Shown here: positions 51,340-58,699 of the stretch, one piece after another
How positions within the stretch are numbered: position 1 is the stretch's first letter
Layout: each line of letters begins with the position of its first letter
Assembly (NCBI GenBank): GCA_965662355.1
Contig: CBFIHP010000006.1
Location: 220,924 to 284,923 of the forward strand
DNA from: GCA-2683825 sp965662355
GTDB lineage: Bacteria; Planctomycetota; UBA1135; GCA-002686595
Length of the DNA: 64,000 nucleotides
Reading direction: 5' to 3'
Translations under genes and position numbers: made by a program
The notes under the pieces: generated by a model
What the model was told of the DNA's origin: nothing
Seen by the model: only the letters and a program-made list of their open reading frames with translations
The model's database searches: none

Positions 51340-52608
51340 ATGAACGAGCCCTATTTGATCGAGCGCATCACGCGGTCGTTGGCTTTTATGCTCCGCCACC
51401 AGCCGGACCAGTTCGACCTCGAACTGGACAAGTACGGCTATGCGGACCTCGACGAGGTGGTCCGGGCCCTGAACGAGAAAGTCGGCGAGCCCGTCGAGGC
51501 CGCCGATGTCGAAGAAGCGGTCCATTCCAGCGGCCCCCGCTACGAAATCGATGGCGACAAGATCCGCGCCCTCTATGGCCATTCGATCGCCGTCGACCCT
51601 GGTTCCACCGCCAAACCCCCGGAGATCCTTTACGTGGCCATTCCGGAGGGGGACGTCGACCGCGCCCAGCGCTTCGGCCTGCGTGGTGGTCGCCGCCGTT
51701 TCCTTCACCTGGCCCTATCCCAGGACCAGGCCATCGAGTCCGGCCGACGTATGGCCCGCGACTACACCGTGCTCTCCATCCAGGCCCTCGATGCCTGGGA
51801 AGAGGGAGTGAACTTCTACGATCGCAACTCGCTCTGGCTGGCGGAGGAGGTGCCGACGCATCTTCTGGACATCGAAGAGACGTATCACGACGGTACGGAT
51901 CCGATTCGACGTGGCCGTGAAGGTGGGCGTCGAGACGAGCGTGGCGGCCAAGGAGGTCGTGGCGGTCGTGGCGGTCGTGATCGGGGTGGTCGTGGACGTG
52001 GTCGAGGTCGGCGCGATGAGCGCGGGGGCCGAGATCATGTTGGTCGTGATCGTGATCAGGACCGTTCGCCCGATGAGCGTGGGCGGGCGCTGGAGGTCGA
52101 GCGCTCCGAGTCGCGCCAGGATGCTGGCGGTGAGCGGAGTCGTTCGAGTTCCGATGATCGAGATCGTGGTAGCGGTCGCGGACGGGGTCGCGGACGGGAC
52201 CGTGGAGGTCGTGGACGTGACCATCGTGGTGAGCGGCCCGCGCGTTCGGACGGTGATCGTCCCGAGCGTGAGCGGCCGGAACGCGAGCGGCCGGAACGCG
52301 AGCGTTCGGATCGTGATCGGCCCCAGCGCGAACGATCGGATCGCGATCGTGATGGCTCCCGCGAGCCGCGTCGCGAGCGCCCGGCTGCGACCGAGGCTTC
52401 CTCTTCCCAGGCGACGGCGACGCGTTCGCGGCCCGAGCAACGCTCCAGCGGCTCCGGCTTTGGAGCGGGCCTCGTCGGCGGACGGAGACCTGCCCCGGCG
52501 CCCGAACCCCCCGCGCCCAAGCCCGCGAAGGAACCGAAGCCCGAGGCCAAGCCGAAACGGGACGCGAGCCCGCCGCCCTCCGGGCCGGGTTTCGGAGCTG
52601 GGCTCTAG
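51340..52608 (+). CDS. kptA: RNA 2'-phosphotransferase KptA/Tpt1 with long RGG/RE-rich tail
   Basis: A 422-aa protein starting MNEPYLIERITRSLAFMLRHQP. Residues 1-185 are KptA/Tpt1, which removes an RNA 2'-phosphate using NAD. The Arg-His pair of LRHQP (Arg19/His20), the Arg of IRALYGHS (Arg76) and an Arg in GGRRRFLHLA are kept; the usual LYHGT motif is changed to LYVAIPE. Residues 190-422 are a low-complexity tail: RGG blocks, RDERGGRD repeats, an (ERPER)n run, and a Pro-rich end with two GFGAGL motifs, the second at the very C-terminus. Usual KptA is about 180-230 aa. RGG tails bind RNA and drive condensation, so I expect RNA tethering. An alternative TTG start lies three codons upstream. 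Confidence 0.85.
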   Translation: MNEPYLIERITRSLAFMLRHQPDQFDLELDKYGYADLDEVVRALNEKVGEPVEAADVEEAVHSSGPRYEIDGDKIRALYGHSIAVDPGSTAKPPEILYVAIPEGDVDRAQRFGLRGGRRRFLHLALSQDQAIESGRRMARDYTVLSIQALDAWEEGVNFYDRNSLWLAEEVPTHLLDIEETYHDGTDPIRRGREGGRRDERGGQGGRGGRGGRDRGGRGRGRGRRDERGGRDHVGRDRDQDRSPDERGRALEVERSESRQDAGGERSRSSSDDRDRGSGRGRGRGRDRGGRGRDHRGERPARSDGDRPERERPERERPERERSDRDRPQRERSDRDRDGSREPRRERPAATEASSSQATATRSRPEQRSSGSGFGAGLVGGRRPAPAPEPPAPKPAKEPKPEAKPKRDASPPPSGPGFGAGL

Positions 52609-52619
52609 CCCGAAAGCAT

Positions 52620-53546
52620 ATGCGCTGGCCGCTCCGCGAAGAGGAGCTACCGCGCGGCTATCGTCTTTCACGTGGCCGCGCGGGTGTGCTCGCCTTCGAT
52701 GCGAACGCGGAGTCCCTGCTCCACTCCGGCGGCTTCGGCCCCGAAGGAGGGGAGCGTCTTTCGGAAAGCGAGTTCACAGGACGTCGTCCCCTGGGAGTGA
52801 TCACGAGTGCCGGCCCACCGCGCGAGCGCCTCGTGGTCCGCTCCTTCCACCACGGCGGCTTCTTTCGCTGGCTGGGCCCCTTCTTCTATCTCGATCCCCG
52901 CCGCCCCTTCCACGAGCTATCCCTCGCCGACGAACTGGAACGCCTCGGCATCCGCACGCCACGCGTCGTCGCAGCCCGGGCCCGGCGCTCGAGTGCAGGA
53001 GCGGCTTTCGGCTGGCAGCTCGATCTCGTCACCCGGGCTGTCGAGGGTTGCATGGACGGCGCCCAGGCATTGGAGAGGCTACGCCGAGGCGAATTGAGCT
53101 GTGCCCAACGCCAGCTCCTCTTTCGCTCGGCGGGGACCTTGATCGGTCGTTTGCACAGGGTGGGGTTCCTGCACCATGACCTTCATCCGCGGAACCTGTT
53201 GTTCGGGGCTGCGCTCGAGGAGGAGGGGGATACGTGGGTGCTTGATCTCGACCGGTCTTCGTTTGTGAGGGGGGGGCTGTCGGAGGGGTTGAGGTGGGAC
53301 AATCTTGGACGCATGTGGCGCTGGTTGCGACGTAAGGACGAGCGGGTGGGGCTCCTCTTGAGCCGGGCGGACTTGGGGCGCTTCTTGCGGGCGTATGAGC
53401 GGGAGGTGGGGGAGCGTGAGGGGTGGAAGAGGGTTTGGCGGGGTGTTTGGAGGAGGGGGCAGCGGGTGCGCTTGTTCCATCAGGCGAGTTGGCTTTTGGA
53501 GGGGTGTTTGGGGATTGGGCACGAGCGGCACGATGGCCGTGAGTAG
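52620..53546 (+). CDS. LPS core / Kdo kinase-like protein (WaaP/KdkA family)
   Basis: A 308-aa protein. The kinase-like core has LHRVGFLHHDLHPRNLLFG, which matches the HxDLHxxN catalytic loop of Kdo kinase/WaaP enzymes, and VLDLDRSSFVR as the metal-binding DxD. An N-terminal FHHGGFFRWLGPFFYLDPRRPFHEL segment also resembles WaaP-family members. Such enzymes phosphorylate sugars of the LPS inner core, so it implies a Kdo- or heptose-containing lipid A core. The last third has strongly G-ending codons (TTG, GGG, CGG), unlike its first two thirds. It starts 11 nt after kptA. Confidence 0.8.
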   Translation: MRWPLREEELPRGYRLSRGRAGVLAFDANAESLLHSGGFGPEGGERLSESEFTGRRPLGVITSAGPPRERLVVRSFHHGGFFRWLGPFFYLDPRRPFHELSLADELERLGIRTPRVVAARARRSSAGAAFGWQLDLVTRAVEGCMDGAQALERLRRGELSCAQRQLLFRSAGTLIGRLHRVGFLHHDLHPRNLLFGAALEEEGDTWVLDLDRSSFVRGGLSEGLRWDNLGRMWRWLRRKDERVGLLLSRADLGRFLRAYEREVGEREGWKRVWRGVWRRGQRVRLFHQASWLLEGCLGIGHERHDGRE

Positions 53547-53674
53547 CGAGCGCGAGTAGCGGGTGAGGTCAGAAGTGACATCACGATCACGACGACGACC
53601 ACGAAAACCCACCCCCCGGCCCAATCTCCCCCCTTTTCCCATTCCCTCATAAGGTTCCCCCACCCCTCCAGCCG

Positions 53675-53725
53675 AATTGAGAACGAATCGCAATTGCAGT
53701 TTGACAATGAGAACGAGTCTCAATT
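53675..53725 (+). promoter_or_regulatory. Tandem Fur-box-like operator
   Basis: Two 15-bp inverted repeats of 7-1-7 form, TGAGAACGAATCGCA (53678-53692) and TGAGAACGAGTCTCA (53708-53722), have centres exactly 30 bp apart. Each resembles the Fur core TGATAAT-N-ATTATCA (9 or 10 of 14 arm positions). They lie in a locally AT-rich island within a C-rich gap, directly upstream of apbE, and box 2 overlaps the promoter spacer. Iron-dependent repression is inferred. Confidence 0.6.
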
Positions 53726-53730
53726 ACAAC
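53701..53730 (+). promoter_or_regulatory. Sigma-70-type promoter for the apbE operon, leaderless
   Basis: A perfect -35 TTGACA (53701-53706), an 18-nt spacer that contains Fur-like box 2, and a -10-like TACAAC (53725-53730). Transcription would begin about 7 nt later, at or next to the GTG start of apbE (53738), which has no Shine-Dalgarno. The transcript should therefore be leaderless or nearly so. Confidence 0.55.
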
Positions 53731-53737
53731 TAGCACA

Positions 53738-54817
53738 GTGACCTCCCTGACCACCCTCATCGCCGCCGGAACCCTCCTGGCCTCCCTCCCAGGAGTCCAG
53801 GAGCCCGGAACAACTGCATCCCGGGGCTCGAATAGCCCCACAACGGCTGTCGAGCGCCATCTGGCGGCGATGGGCACGTGGCTCCACCTGAACTGCGAAG
53901 CCCACGACCGCTCCACTGCCCTGCGCGGAAGCGAAGCCGCCGCACGCGCCATCGAAGCCGTCGAAAAGCGTCTTTCCACCTGGCGCGACGACTCCGAACT
54001 CTCGCGCTTCAACCGCTTCCCGGTAGGGGAGTCCTTCCCCCTCTCCTCCCAGCTCGCTGCCGATCTGCGCTTTGCCCGCGACATCGCCCACGAAACGAAC
54101 GGGGCCTTCGATCCTGCCCTGGCACCCCTCGTCAGCGCCTTCGGCCTGCGCACCGGAGGGCGGCTCCCTAGCGCCCAGGAGCTGCTCGAGGCGCGGGCCG
54201 CGAGCGGTTTGCGGCACCTGCACATTGCCGAGGACCGAGCCCAGCGCCTGCATCCCCAGGTGGCCATCGAGGAAGGCGGTTTCGGAAAAGGGATCGGGCT
54301 CGATGCCGCGCTGCGGGCGGCCCGCGAATCAGGCGTCGTGGGGGGCAGCATCGACCTCGGCGGACAGCTTGCGCTCATCGGAGTGCAGACACCGCAGGTC
54401 TTCGGTATCGCCCATCCCGCGCGACGCGACGAAACTTGCGTGCGCGTCAGCATCGATCACGGCTCCCTCGCGACCTCCGGCAATTCCGAGAGAGGCATTG
54501 TCATAGCAGGTGCACGCCGCTCCCACTTGCTCGATCCGCGAACCGGTCAACCGTCCCCCGACTTCGGCAGCGTGAGCGTCTGGTCCTCGAGCGCCGCGCG
54601 TGCGGATGCGTTGTCGACGGCGCTCTTCGTCATGGGACCCGAGGAGGCCCTGCGCTTCGCGGAGGGCGCGGACGACTGCGAGGTCGTCTGTCTCGTTCTG
54701 CAAGCTGAGAAGACCCTGGTTCTCGCCAGTTCCGGGCTCGCGGACAAGCTTTCCATTCTCTCGCCCGATACATCATTCGGCGTCACCGTCAGCAATGCCC
54801 CCACTAAAGATGCGTAG
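53738..54817 (+). CDS. apbE: FAD:protein FMN transferase ApbE
   Basis: A 359-aa exported protein with GTG start and signal MTSLTTLIAAGTLLASLPGVQ. ApbE cleaves FAD and attaches FMN covalently to a Thr in exported proteins. Motifs in order: WLHLNCEAHD region, FPVGESFPLSSQLAADLRFA, GAFDPALAPLVSAFGLR, FGKGIGLDAALRAARE, GGSIDLGGQLALIG, and the late LATSGNSERGIVI and LDPRTGQPSPDFGSVSV, all normal for the family. The gene leads a four-gene run whose third member has an ApbE target motif. Its stop overlaps the porin start. Confidence 0.92.
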   Translation: MTSLTTLIAAGTLLASLPGVQEPGTTASRGSNSPTTAVERHLAAMGTWLHLNCEAHDRSTALRGSEAAARAIEAVEKRLSTWRDDSELSRFNRFPVGESFPLSSQLAADLRFARDIAHETNGAFDPALAPLVSAFGLRTGGRLPSAQELLEARAASGLRHLHIAEDRAQRLHPQVAIEEGGFGKGIGLDAALRAARESGVVGGSIDLGGQLALIGVQTPQVFGIAHPARRDETCVRVSIDHGSLATSGNSERGIVIAGARRSHLLDPRTGQPSPDFGSVSVWSSSAARADALSTALFVMGPEEALRFAEGADDCEVVCLVLQAEKTLVLASSGLADKLSILSPDTSFGVTVSNAPTKDA

Positions 54818-56060
54818 CGCGATTTACCTGCTCGGTATTACCGCCCTCTCCGGCACCAGCTTTGCCCAAGACGTGGACAAGCGTCTCGACAAGCTCGAAG
54901 CGGAGAACAAGGAGCTGCACAAGCGCCTCGACGCCATTGCGGAGGAGCAAGAGCGACTCGAGTTTGGCGACATCGTTCCGCCGATGATGGAGAGTGAACA
55001 CGGTCTCGGTCCTGCGGCCTCGAAGGTCTACAGCAAGGGGTCAGGCCTTTCGGTTGGCGGCTACGGTGAAGCGCTCTATCGGAATTTCGCTGGCGGTACC
55101 GACGAGTTCGACTTTCTGCGTGCGGTTCTCTACGTCGGCTACAAGTTCAACGAGAACTGGGTCTTCAACTCGGAGATCGAGTTCGAGCACGCCTCGACCT
55201 CGGGATCGGGTAGTGCGTCGGTCGAGTTCGCGTACATCGACTATCTATGGGAGGACTACCTCAACGCTCGAGCCGGTCTCCTGCTGGTGCCGATGGGCTT
55301 CGTGAACGAGCTTCACGAACCGCCGGCGTTGCTGGGCGCGACCCGACCGGAAACGGAGCGGCGTATCCTGCCCACCACCTGGCGCGAGAACGGCGCTGGT
55401 GTCTTTGGTGATGCGGGGCCGATGACGTACCGCGCGTACATCGTCAATGGCTTCGACGGCATGGGTTTCACCGACACGGGCCTGCGCGGTGGTCGTCAAC
55501 GCGGCAGCGAAGCCCTGGCCGAGGACTTCGCCCTGGTGGCGCGCGCGGATTGGACCGAGACCCCGGGCCTCCTGGCTGGTGGCTCGGTCTACATGGGCGA
55601 TGCGGGGCAAGGGCGGACCAGCTCGAGTCTAGGCGATACGGGTGTCTCCATCTACGAGCTGCACGCCGAGTGGAAGGCGAACGGACTCTGGCTGCGTGGT
55701 CTTGGTGCCATGGCCGAAGTCGATGATGTGGCGCAGTTGAACGTCGCCAACGGGTTCGTTGGCGCGGACTCCGTGGGCGAGGAGATGTTGGGGTATTACT
55801 TCGAAGCGGGCTTCGACGTTCTCTCGGTTCTCGTTCCCGAAACGGAGGCCGCCCTGTCTCCCTACGTCCGCTATGAGTCCGTGGACACCCAGGTCGAGGT
55901 CCCCACGGGCTTCAGTTCCGATCCGGCAAACGACTTTGACGTCGTGACGATTGGTTTGCACTTCGCGCCCACGCCAGGCATCTCCATCAAGCTTGACTAC
56001 GCGGACTACGACGGCGGTGGTTCGGACCGCTTGAACTTCTCTGTTGGCTACGCCTTTTGA
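54810..56060 (+). CDS. Outer-membrane porin-like beta-barrel with N-terminal coiled coil
   Basis: A 416-aa protein starting MRSAIYLLGITALSGTSFAQ, a signal peptide cleaved after SFA; its ATG overlaps the apbE stop. Residues 21-52 (VDKRLDKLEAENKELHKRLDAIAEEQERLE) form a heptad coiled coil, as in trimeric or peptidoglycan-linked porins of this type. The remainder has alternating amphipathic strands (VLYVGYKFNENWVFNSEIEFEHA, SISYELHAEWKANGLWLRG-like segment) and ends in an aromatic strand LNFSVGYAF, with the C-terminal Phe typical of outer-membrane barrels. It resembles phosphate-selective porin O/P-type proteins. The substrate, perhaps a chelated metal, is inferred only from the operon. Confidence 0.85.
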   Translation: MRSAIYLLGITALSGTSFAQDVDKRLDKLEAENKELHKRLDAIAEEQERLEFGDIVPPMMESEHGLGPAASKVYSKGSGLSVGGYGEALYRNFAGGTDEFDFLRAVLYVGYKFNENWVFNSEIEFEHASTSGSGSASVEFAYIDYLWEDYLNARAGLLLVPMGFVNELHEPPALLGATRPETERRILPTTWRENGAGVFGDAGPMTYRAYIVNGFDGMGFTDTGLRGGRQRGSEALAEDFALVARADWTETPGLLAGGSVYMGDAGQGRTSSSLGDTGVSIYELHAEWKANGLWLRGLGAMAEVDDVAQLNVANGFVGADSVGEEMLGYYFEAGFDVLSVLVPETEAALSPYVRYESVDTQVEVPTGFSSDPANDFDVVTIGLHFAPTPGISIKLDYADYDGGGSDRLNFSVGYAF

Positions 56061-56073
56061 TCCAGACCTTGTC

Positions 56074-56667
56074 ATGAGTTCCCGAATCCTCACCCTGTTT
56101 GTCCTGCTGCTCTCCGCCATGCCGGTCTCGGCGACCCTTTCTGTCCCATCTTCATCGGGCGGCAGCAAGGTGCGCGTCTTCCTGTCGCGCGAAGAGGCGC
56201 TCCAGCTGGCCTTCCCCAAGTGCGAGATCAAGAAGTCGAGCTTCTATCTCAGCAAGGAGCAGCGCGCCCGGGCGAAGAAGCTCTCCCATGGCAAGCAAGA
56301 GCGCAATGTCGTCCACGCCTATGAAGCGCGAAAGAACGGCAAGCTCGTCGGCACGGCGTACTTCGACGCCCACAAGGTTCGCACGCACAAAGAGGTTCTC
56401 ATGATCATCGTCGGCAAGGAGCGGGCCATCGAGCGTATCGAGCTTCTCTCCTTCGCGGAACCCATCGATTACATCCCGCGGGGGAACTGGTACGCTCAGT
56501 TCATCGGCAAGAAACTCGACGAAAACCTCAGTCTCAAGCGCGACATTCGTGGTGTGACCGGGGCTACGTTGACCGCCCGCGCCACGACCAGCGCGGCGCG
56601 ACGCGTGCTCGCCTTGCACACGGTGGTTGTCGACGCGAAGTCCAAGCCCAAGTCCAAGGCCGACTAG
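56074..56667 (+). CDS. Exported FMN-binding domain protein, ApbE target
   Basis: A 197-aa protein starting MSSRILTLFVLLLSAMPVSA, a signal peptide. The FMN-binding domain (RnfG/NqrC/NosR type) shows RNVVHAYEARKNGKLVGTAYFDAHKV, KEVLMIIVGKERAIERIELLSFAEP, and the flavinylation motif RGVTGATLTARAT with Thr165 of TGAT as the residue expected to receive FMN in phosphoester linkage. The Asp two to three residues before (RDIRG) fits the DxxS/TGAT consensus. It should carry electrons on the periplasmic side. It lies 13 nt after the porin gene and 25 nt before the membrane protein. Confidence 0.88.
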   Translation: MSSRILTLFVLLLSAMPVSATLSVPSSSGGSKVRVFLSREEALQLAFPKCEIKKSSFYLSKEQRARAKKLSHGKQERNVVHAYEARKNGKLVGTAYFDAHKVRTHKEVLMIIVGKERAIERIELLSFAEPIDYIPRGNWYAQFIGKKLDENLSLKRDIRGVTGATLTARATTSAARRVLALHTVVVDAKSKPKSKAD

Positions 56668-56692
56668 GGCGGCCCAGGCCTTCCAACGAGGT

Positions 56693-57145
56693 ATGACCCG
56701 CGCGGAGGCCTGGTTCACGCACACGAGCGCCCTCATGGTTGGCGCGACGGGGCTGGTCTACGGTTGGATGCGCTACTTTGCCGAGGCCACGGAGGAGTTC
56801 TCCATTGTCAATCACCCCTGGCAGCCGCAGTTTCACGCGCTGCATGTGCTCTTCGCACCGCTGCTCGTTTTCGGGTGTGGGCTCTTCTGGAGCGGGCATG
56901 TCTGGAAGCGTGTTCGGAGTGGATATCCCGCCCGCAGGAAGACGGGCCTGGTCTTGTTCGGGCTCTTCTCTTTGATGGTCGTCTCGGGTTATCTCGTGCA
57001 AACCGCGGTGGACGAGACATGGAAACTCGTCTGGGTCTGGTCGCACGGCGTCAGCTCGACGGTGTGGATCGGTGTCTATGCGCTGCACCAGCTACTGTCG
57101 CCGAGAAACAAGCAGGCTGGGTCGCCTGAGCGAACAGGGGCCTAG
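56693..57145 (+). CDS. His-rich four-helix membrane protein, likely b-type cytochrome
   Basis: A 150-aa protein from the ATG after ACGAGGT. About four hydrophobic helices are visible (LMVGATGLVYGWMRYF, LHVLFAPLLVFGCGLFWSG, TGLVLFGLFSLMVVSGYLV, SSTVWIGVYALHQLL). His residues sit near helix ends at positions 10, 41, 48, 51, 69, 117 and 131, in HPWQPQFHALHV, SGHVWKR and WSHGVSS, the arrangement expected for haem b ligands in cytochrome b561/DUF4405-like proteins. It would pass quinol electrons to the exported FMN protein. Family identity is uncertain. Its TAG stop shares CTAG with the convergent sulfatase gene. Confidence 0.7.
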   Translation: MTRAEAWFTHTSALMVGATGLVYGWMRYFAEATEEFSIVNHPWQPQFHALHVLFAPLLVFGCGLFWSGHVWKRVRSGYPARRKTGLVLFGLFSLMVVSGYLVQTAVDETWKLVWVWSHGVSSTVWIGVYALHQLLSPRNKQAGSPERTGA

Positions 57146-58692
57146 AGGTCGTCCGGCCAGGAAACGGATGTTCCATTCACCTTGCGGATGGGCATCTGCG
57201 CATCGAGGGCTCGCAAGGCCTTGCCCAATGCCCTTTGCATGCGCTGCAACCTCTCCGGTTCGCGCGAGGCCAGGTTGTTCGATTCGCCGATGTCGCTCTT
57301 GAGGTGGAAGAGCTCGAAACACGTCTCGGGCCCACGCTCGTGATAATAGATGAGCTTCCAGCTTGCGCTTCGCAGGGTGGAATGGGGTCCGAGGCCGGGG
57401 CCACGCCCCTGGATCCAGTTGTTGGGTTGATGCCAGAGCAAATCCCGCCCAGGGAGTTCGGTACCGCGCAAAAGGGGCGTGAAGCTGCGCCCGTCGCTCG
57501 GGCCCTGTGCTTCGACTTCGGCGATCTCGAGAATCGTCTCGAAGAAATCCTCGCTGATGACGGGCGTGTCGCAGCGCGTGCCTGCTTGGGTTACACCGGG
57601 CCAGGAGGCCAACATGGGCACGCGGATACCGCCTTCGTGGGCGCTGCCCTTGCCGGAACTCAAGGGGGCGTTGTGGCGGTGGCGTTCGCCACCCCTCGCA
57701 ACGGCCGAGAGTCCGCCGTTGTCGGAGGTGAAGAGCACCACGGTGTTCTCGCTGACGCCCAGTGCATCGAGCCTGTCTAGCAGCTGCCCAAGGGCTGCGT
57801 CCATGGCCTCGACCATGGAGGCGTAGGCGGCTTCCGTCCTGTCCAGGTCGGGGTAGTTCTCGACGTACTTCGGATGGGGCATGATCGGCGTGTGGACCGC
57901 GTAGGGAGCGAAGTAGAGAAAGAACGGACGTTCCTCTTTCACCGACTCTTCCACGGCGCTGAGCGCTTTCTTCGAAAGCGCTTCGGTCAGGTAGATGTCT
58001 TGACCGTGAAATTCCTCGAGCCCGGGCACGTCCCACACGGTGTCGGCGTCCGCGTTTCCCCTGCGCAGTGCGGACGAGAAGTTGTGCTCGCCGTAATAGC
58101 TAGCCGGGGCACCGGCGGCATGTCCGGCGATGTTGACGTCGTAGCCGAGTCGCAACGGGTCGCACCCGGGCGTATCGAGAGCTCCGAAGTGGGCCTTGCC
58201 GACGTGGATCGTGCGGTAGCCAGCTTCCCGCAGGTAGTCCGGCAGGGCTCGTGAATGGAACGTGCGTGGGATGTTTGGTTCCGGGGAGAAGCCGTTCACG
58301 TTCCAGGCCGGAAACTCGAGTTCCGCGTGGCTGCTGTCGTTGGTGCGGTCCTTTCGTAGCGTCCAGTTCGTCACGCGGTGGCGCGCGGCCGTGGCGCCGC
58401 TCAAGAGAGCGATGCGTGTCGGCGAACAGATCGCGTGGGCATAGGCCTGGGTAAAGGTGACGCCGCGGGCGGCAAGCCGCTCCATGTTCGGCGTACGATA
58501 ACGCCGGTTTAGCGGTGTCGTCTCGGTATGAAAAGGAACCGACGTGTCTTGCCAACCCATGTCGTCTACGAGGAACAAGACGATGTTCGGCGAGCTCTGG
58601 CTCCGCATCTGCGATGTCGCTCGACACGAGGGCACCCAGAGGGCTGCCAGGACGCCAAGGACGAGCAGGACTGCGGGCCTGTCTTGCTTCAC
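57142..58692 (-). CDS. Arylsulfatase A-like sulfatase, formylglycine (Cys) type
   Basis: A 516-aa exported protein with signal VLLVLGVLAALWVPSC (a possible but imperfect lipobox). The first metal site is VLFLVDDMGWQD (Asp-Asp, 43-44), and the nucleophile motif AICSPTRIALLSG has Cys89 in C-S-P-T-R, the substrate of formylglycine-generating enzyme. The second metal motif is FTSDNGGLSAV. All are canonical for type I sulfatases, unlike the three Thr-type relatives in this window. It would remove sulfate from an organic ester, perhaps an algal or animal polysaccharide. It runs convergent to the iron-type module. Confidence 0.92.
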   Translation of the reverse strand: MKQDRPAVLLVLGVLAALWVPSCRATSQMRSQSSPNIVLFLVDDMGWQDTSVPFHTETTPLNRRYRTPNMERLAARGVTFTQAYAHAICSPTRIALLSGATAARHRVTNWTLRKDRTNDSSHAELEFPAWNVNGFSPEPNIPRTFHSRALPDYLREAGYRTIHVGKAHFGALDTPGCDPLRLGYDVNIAGHAAGAPASYYGEHNFSSALRRGNADADTVWDVPGLEEFHGQDIYLTEALSKKALSAVEESVKEERPFFLYFAPYAVHTPIMPHPKYVENYPDLDRTEAAYASMVEAMDAALGQLLDRLDALGVSENTVVLFTSDNGGLSAVARGGERHRHNAPLSSGKGSAHEGGIRVPMLASWPGVTQAGTRCDTPVISEDFFETILEIAEVEAQGPSDGRSFTPLLRGTELPGRDLLWHQPNNWIQGRGPGLGPHSTLRSASWKLIYYHERGPETCFELFHLKSDIGESNNLASREPERLQRMQRALGKALRALDAQMPIRKVNGTSVSWPDDL

Positions 58693-58699
58693 CCGGCCC

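Noticed and set aside
51715..52671. Thr/Ile-rich antisense frame opposite the KptA tail
   Set aside because: It is the complement of Arg/Gly/Asp repeats; the low-complexity Thr-Ile-Thr pattern follows from that and is not a gene.
51911..53179. Val/Arg-rich open frame across the KptA tail
   Set aside because: It is a frame shadow of the repetitive RGG/RE tail and runs into the Kdo-kinase gene in the wrong frame.
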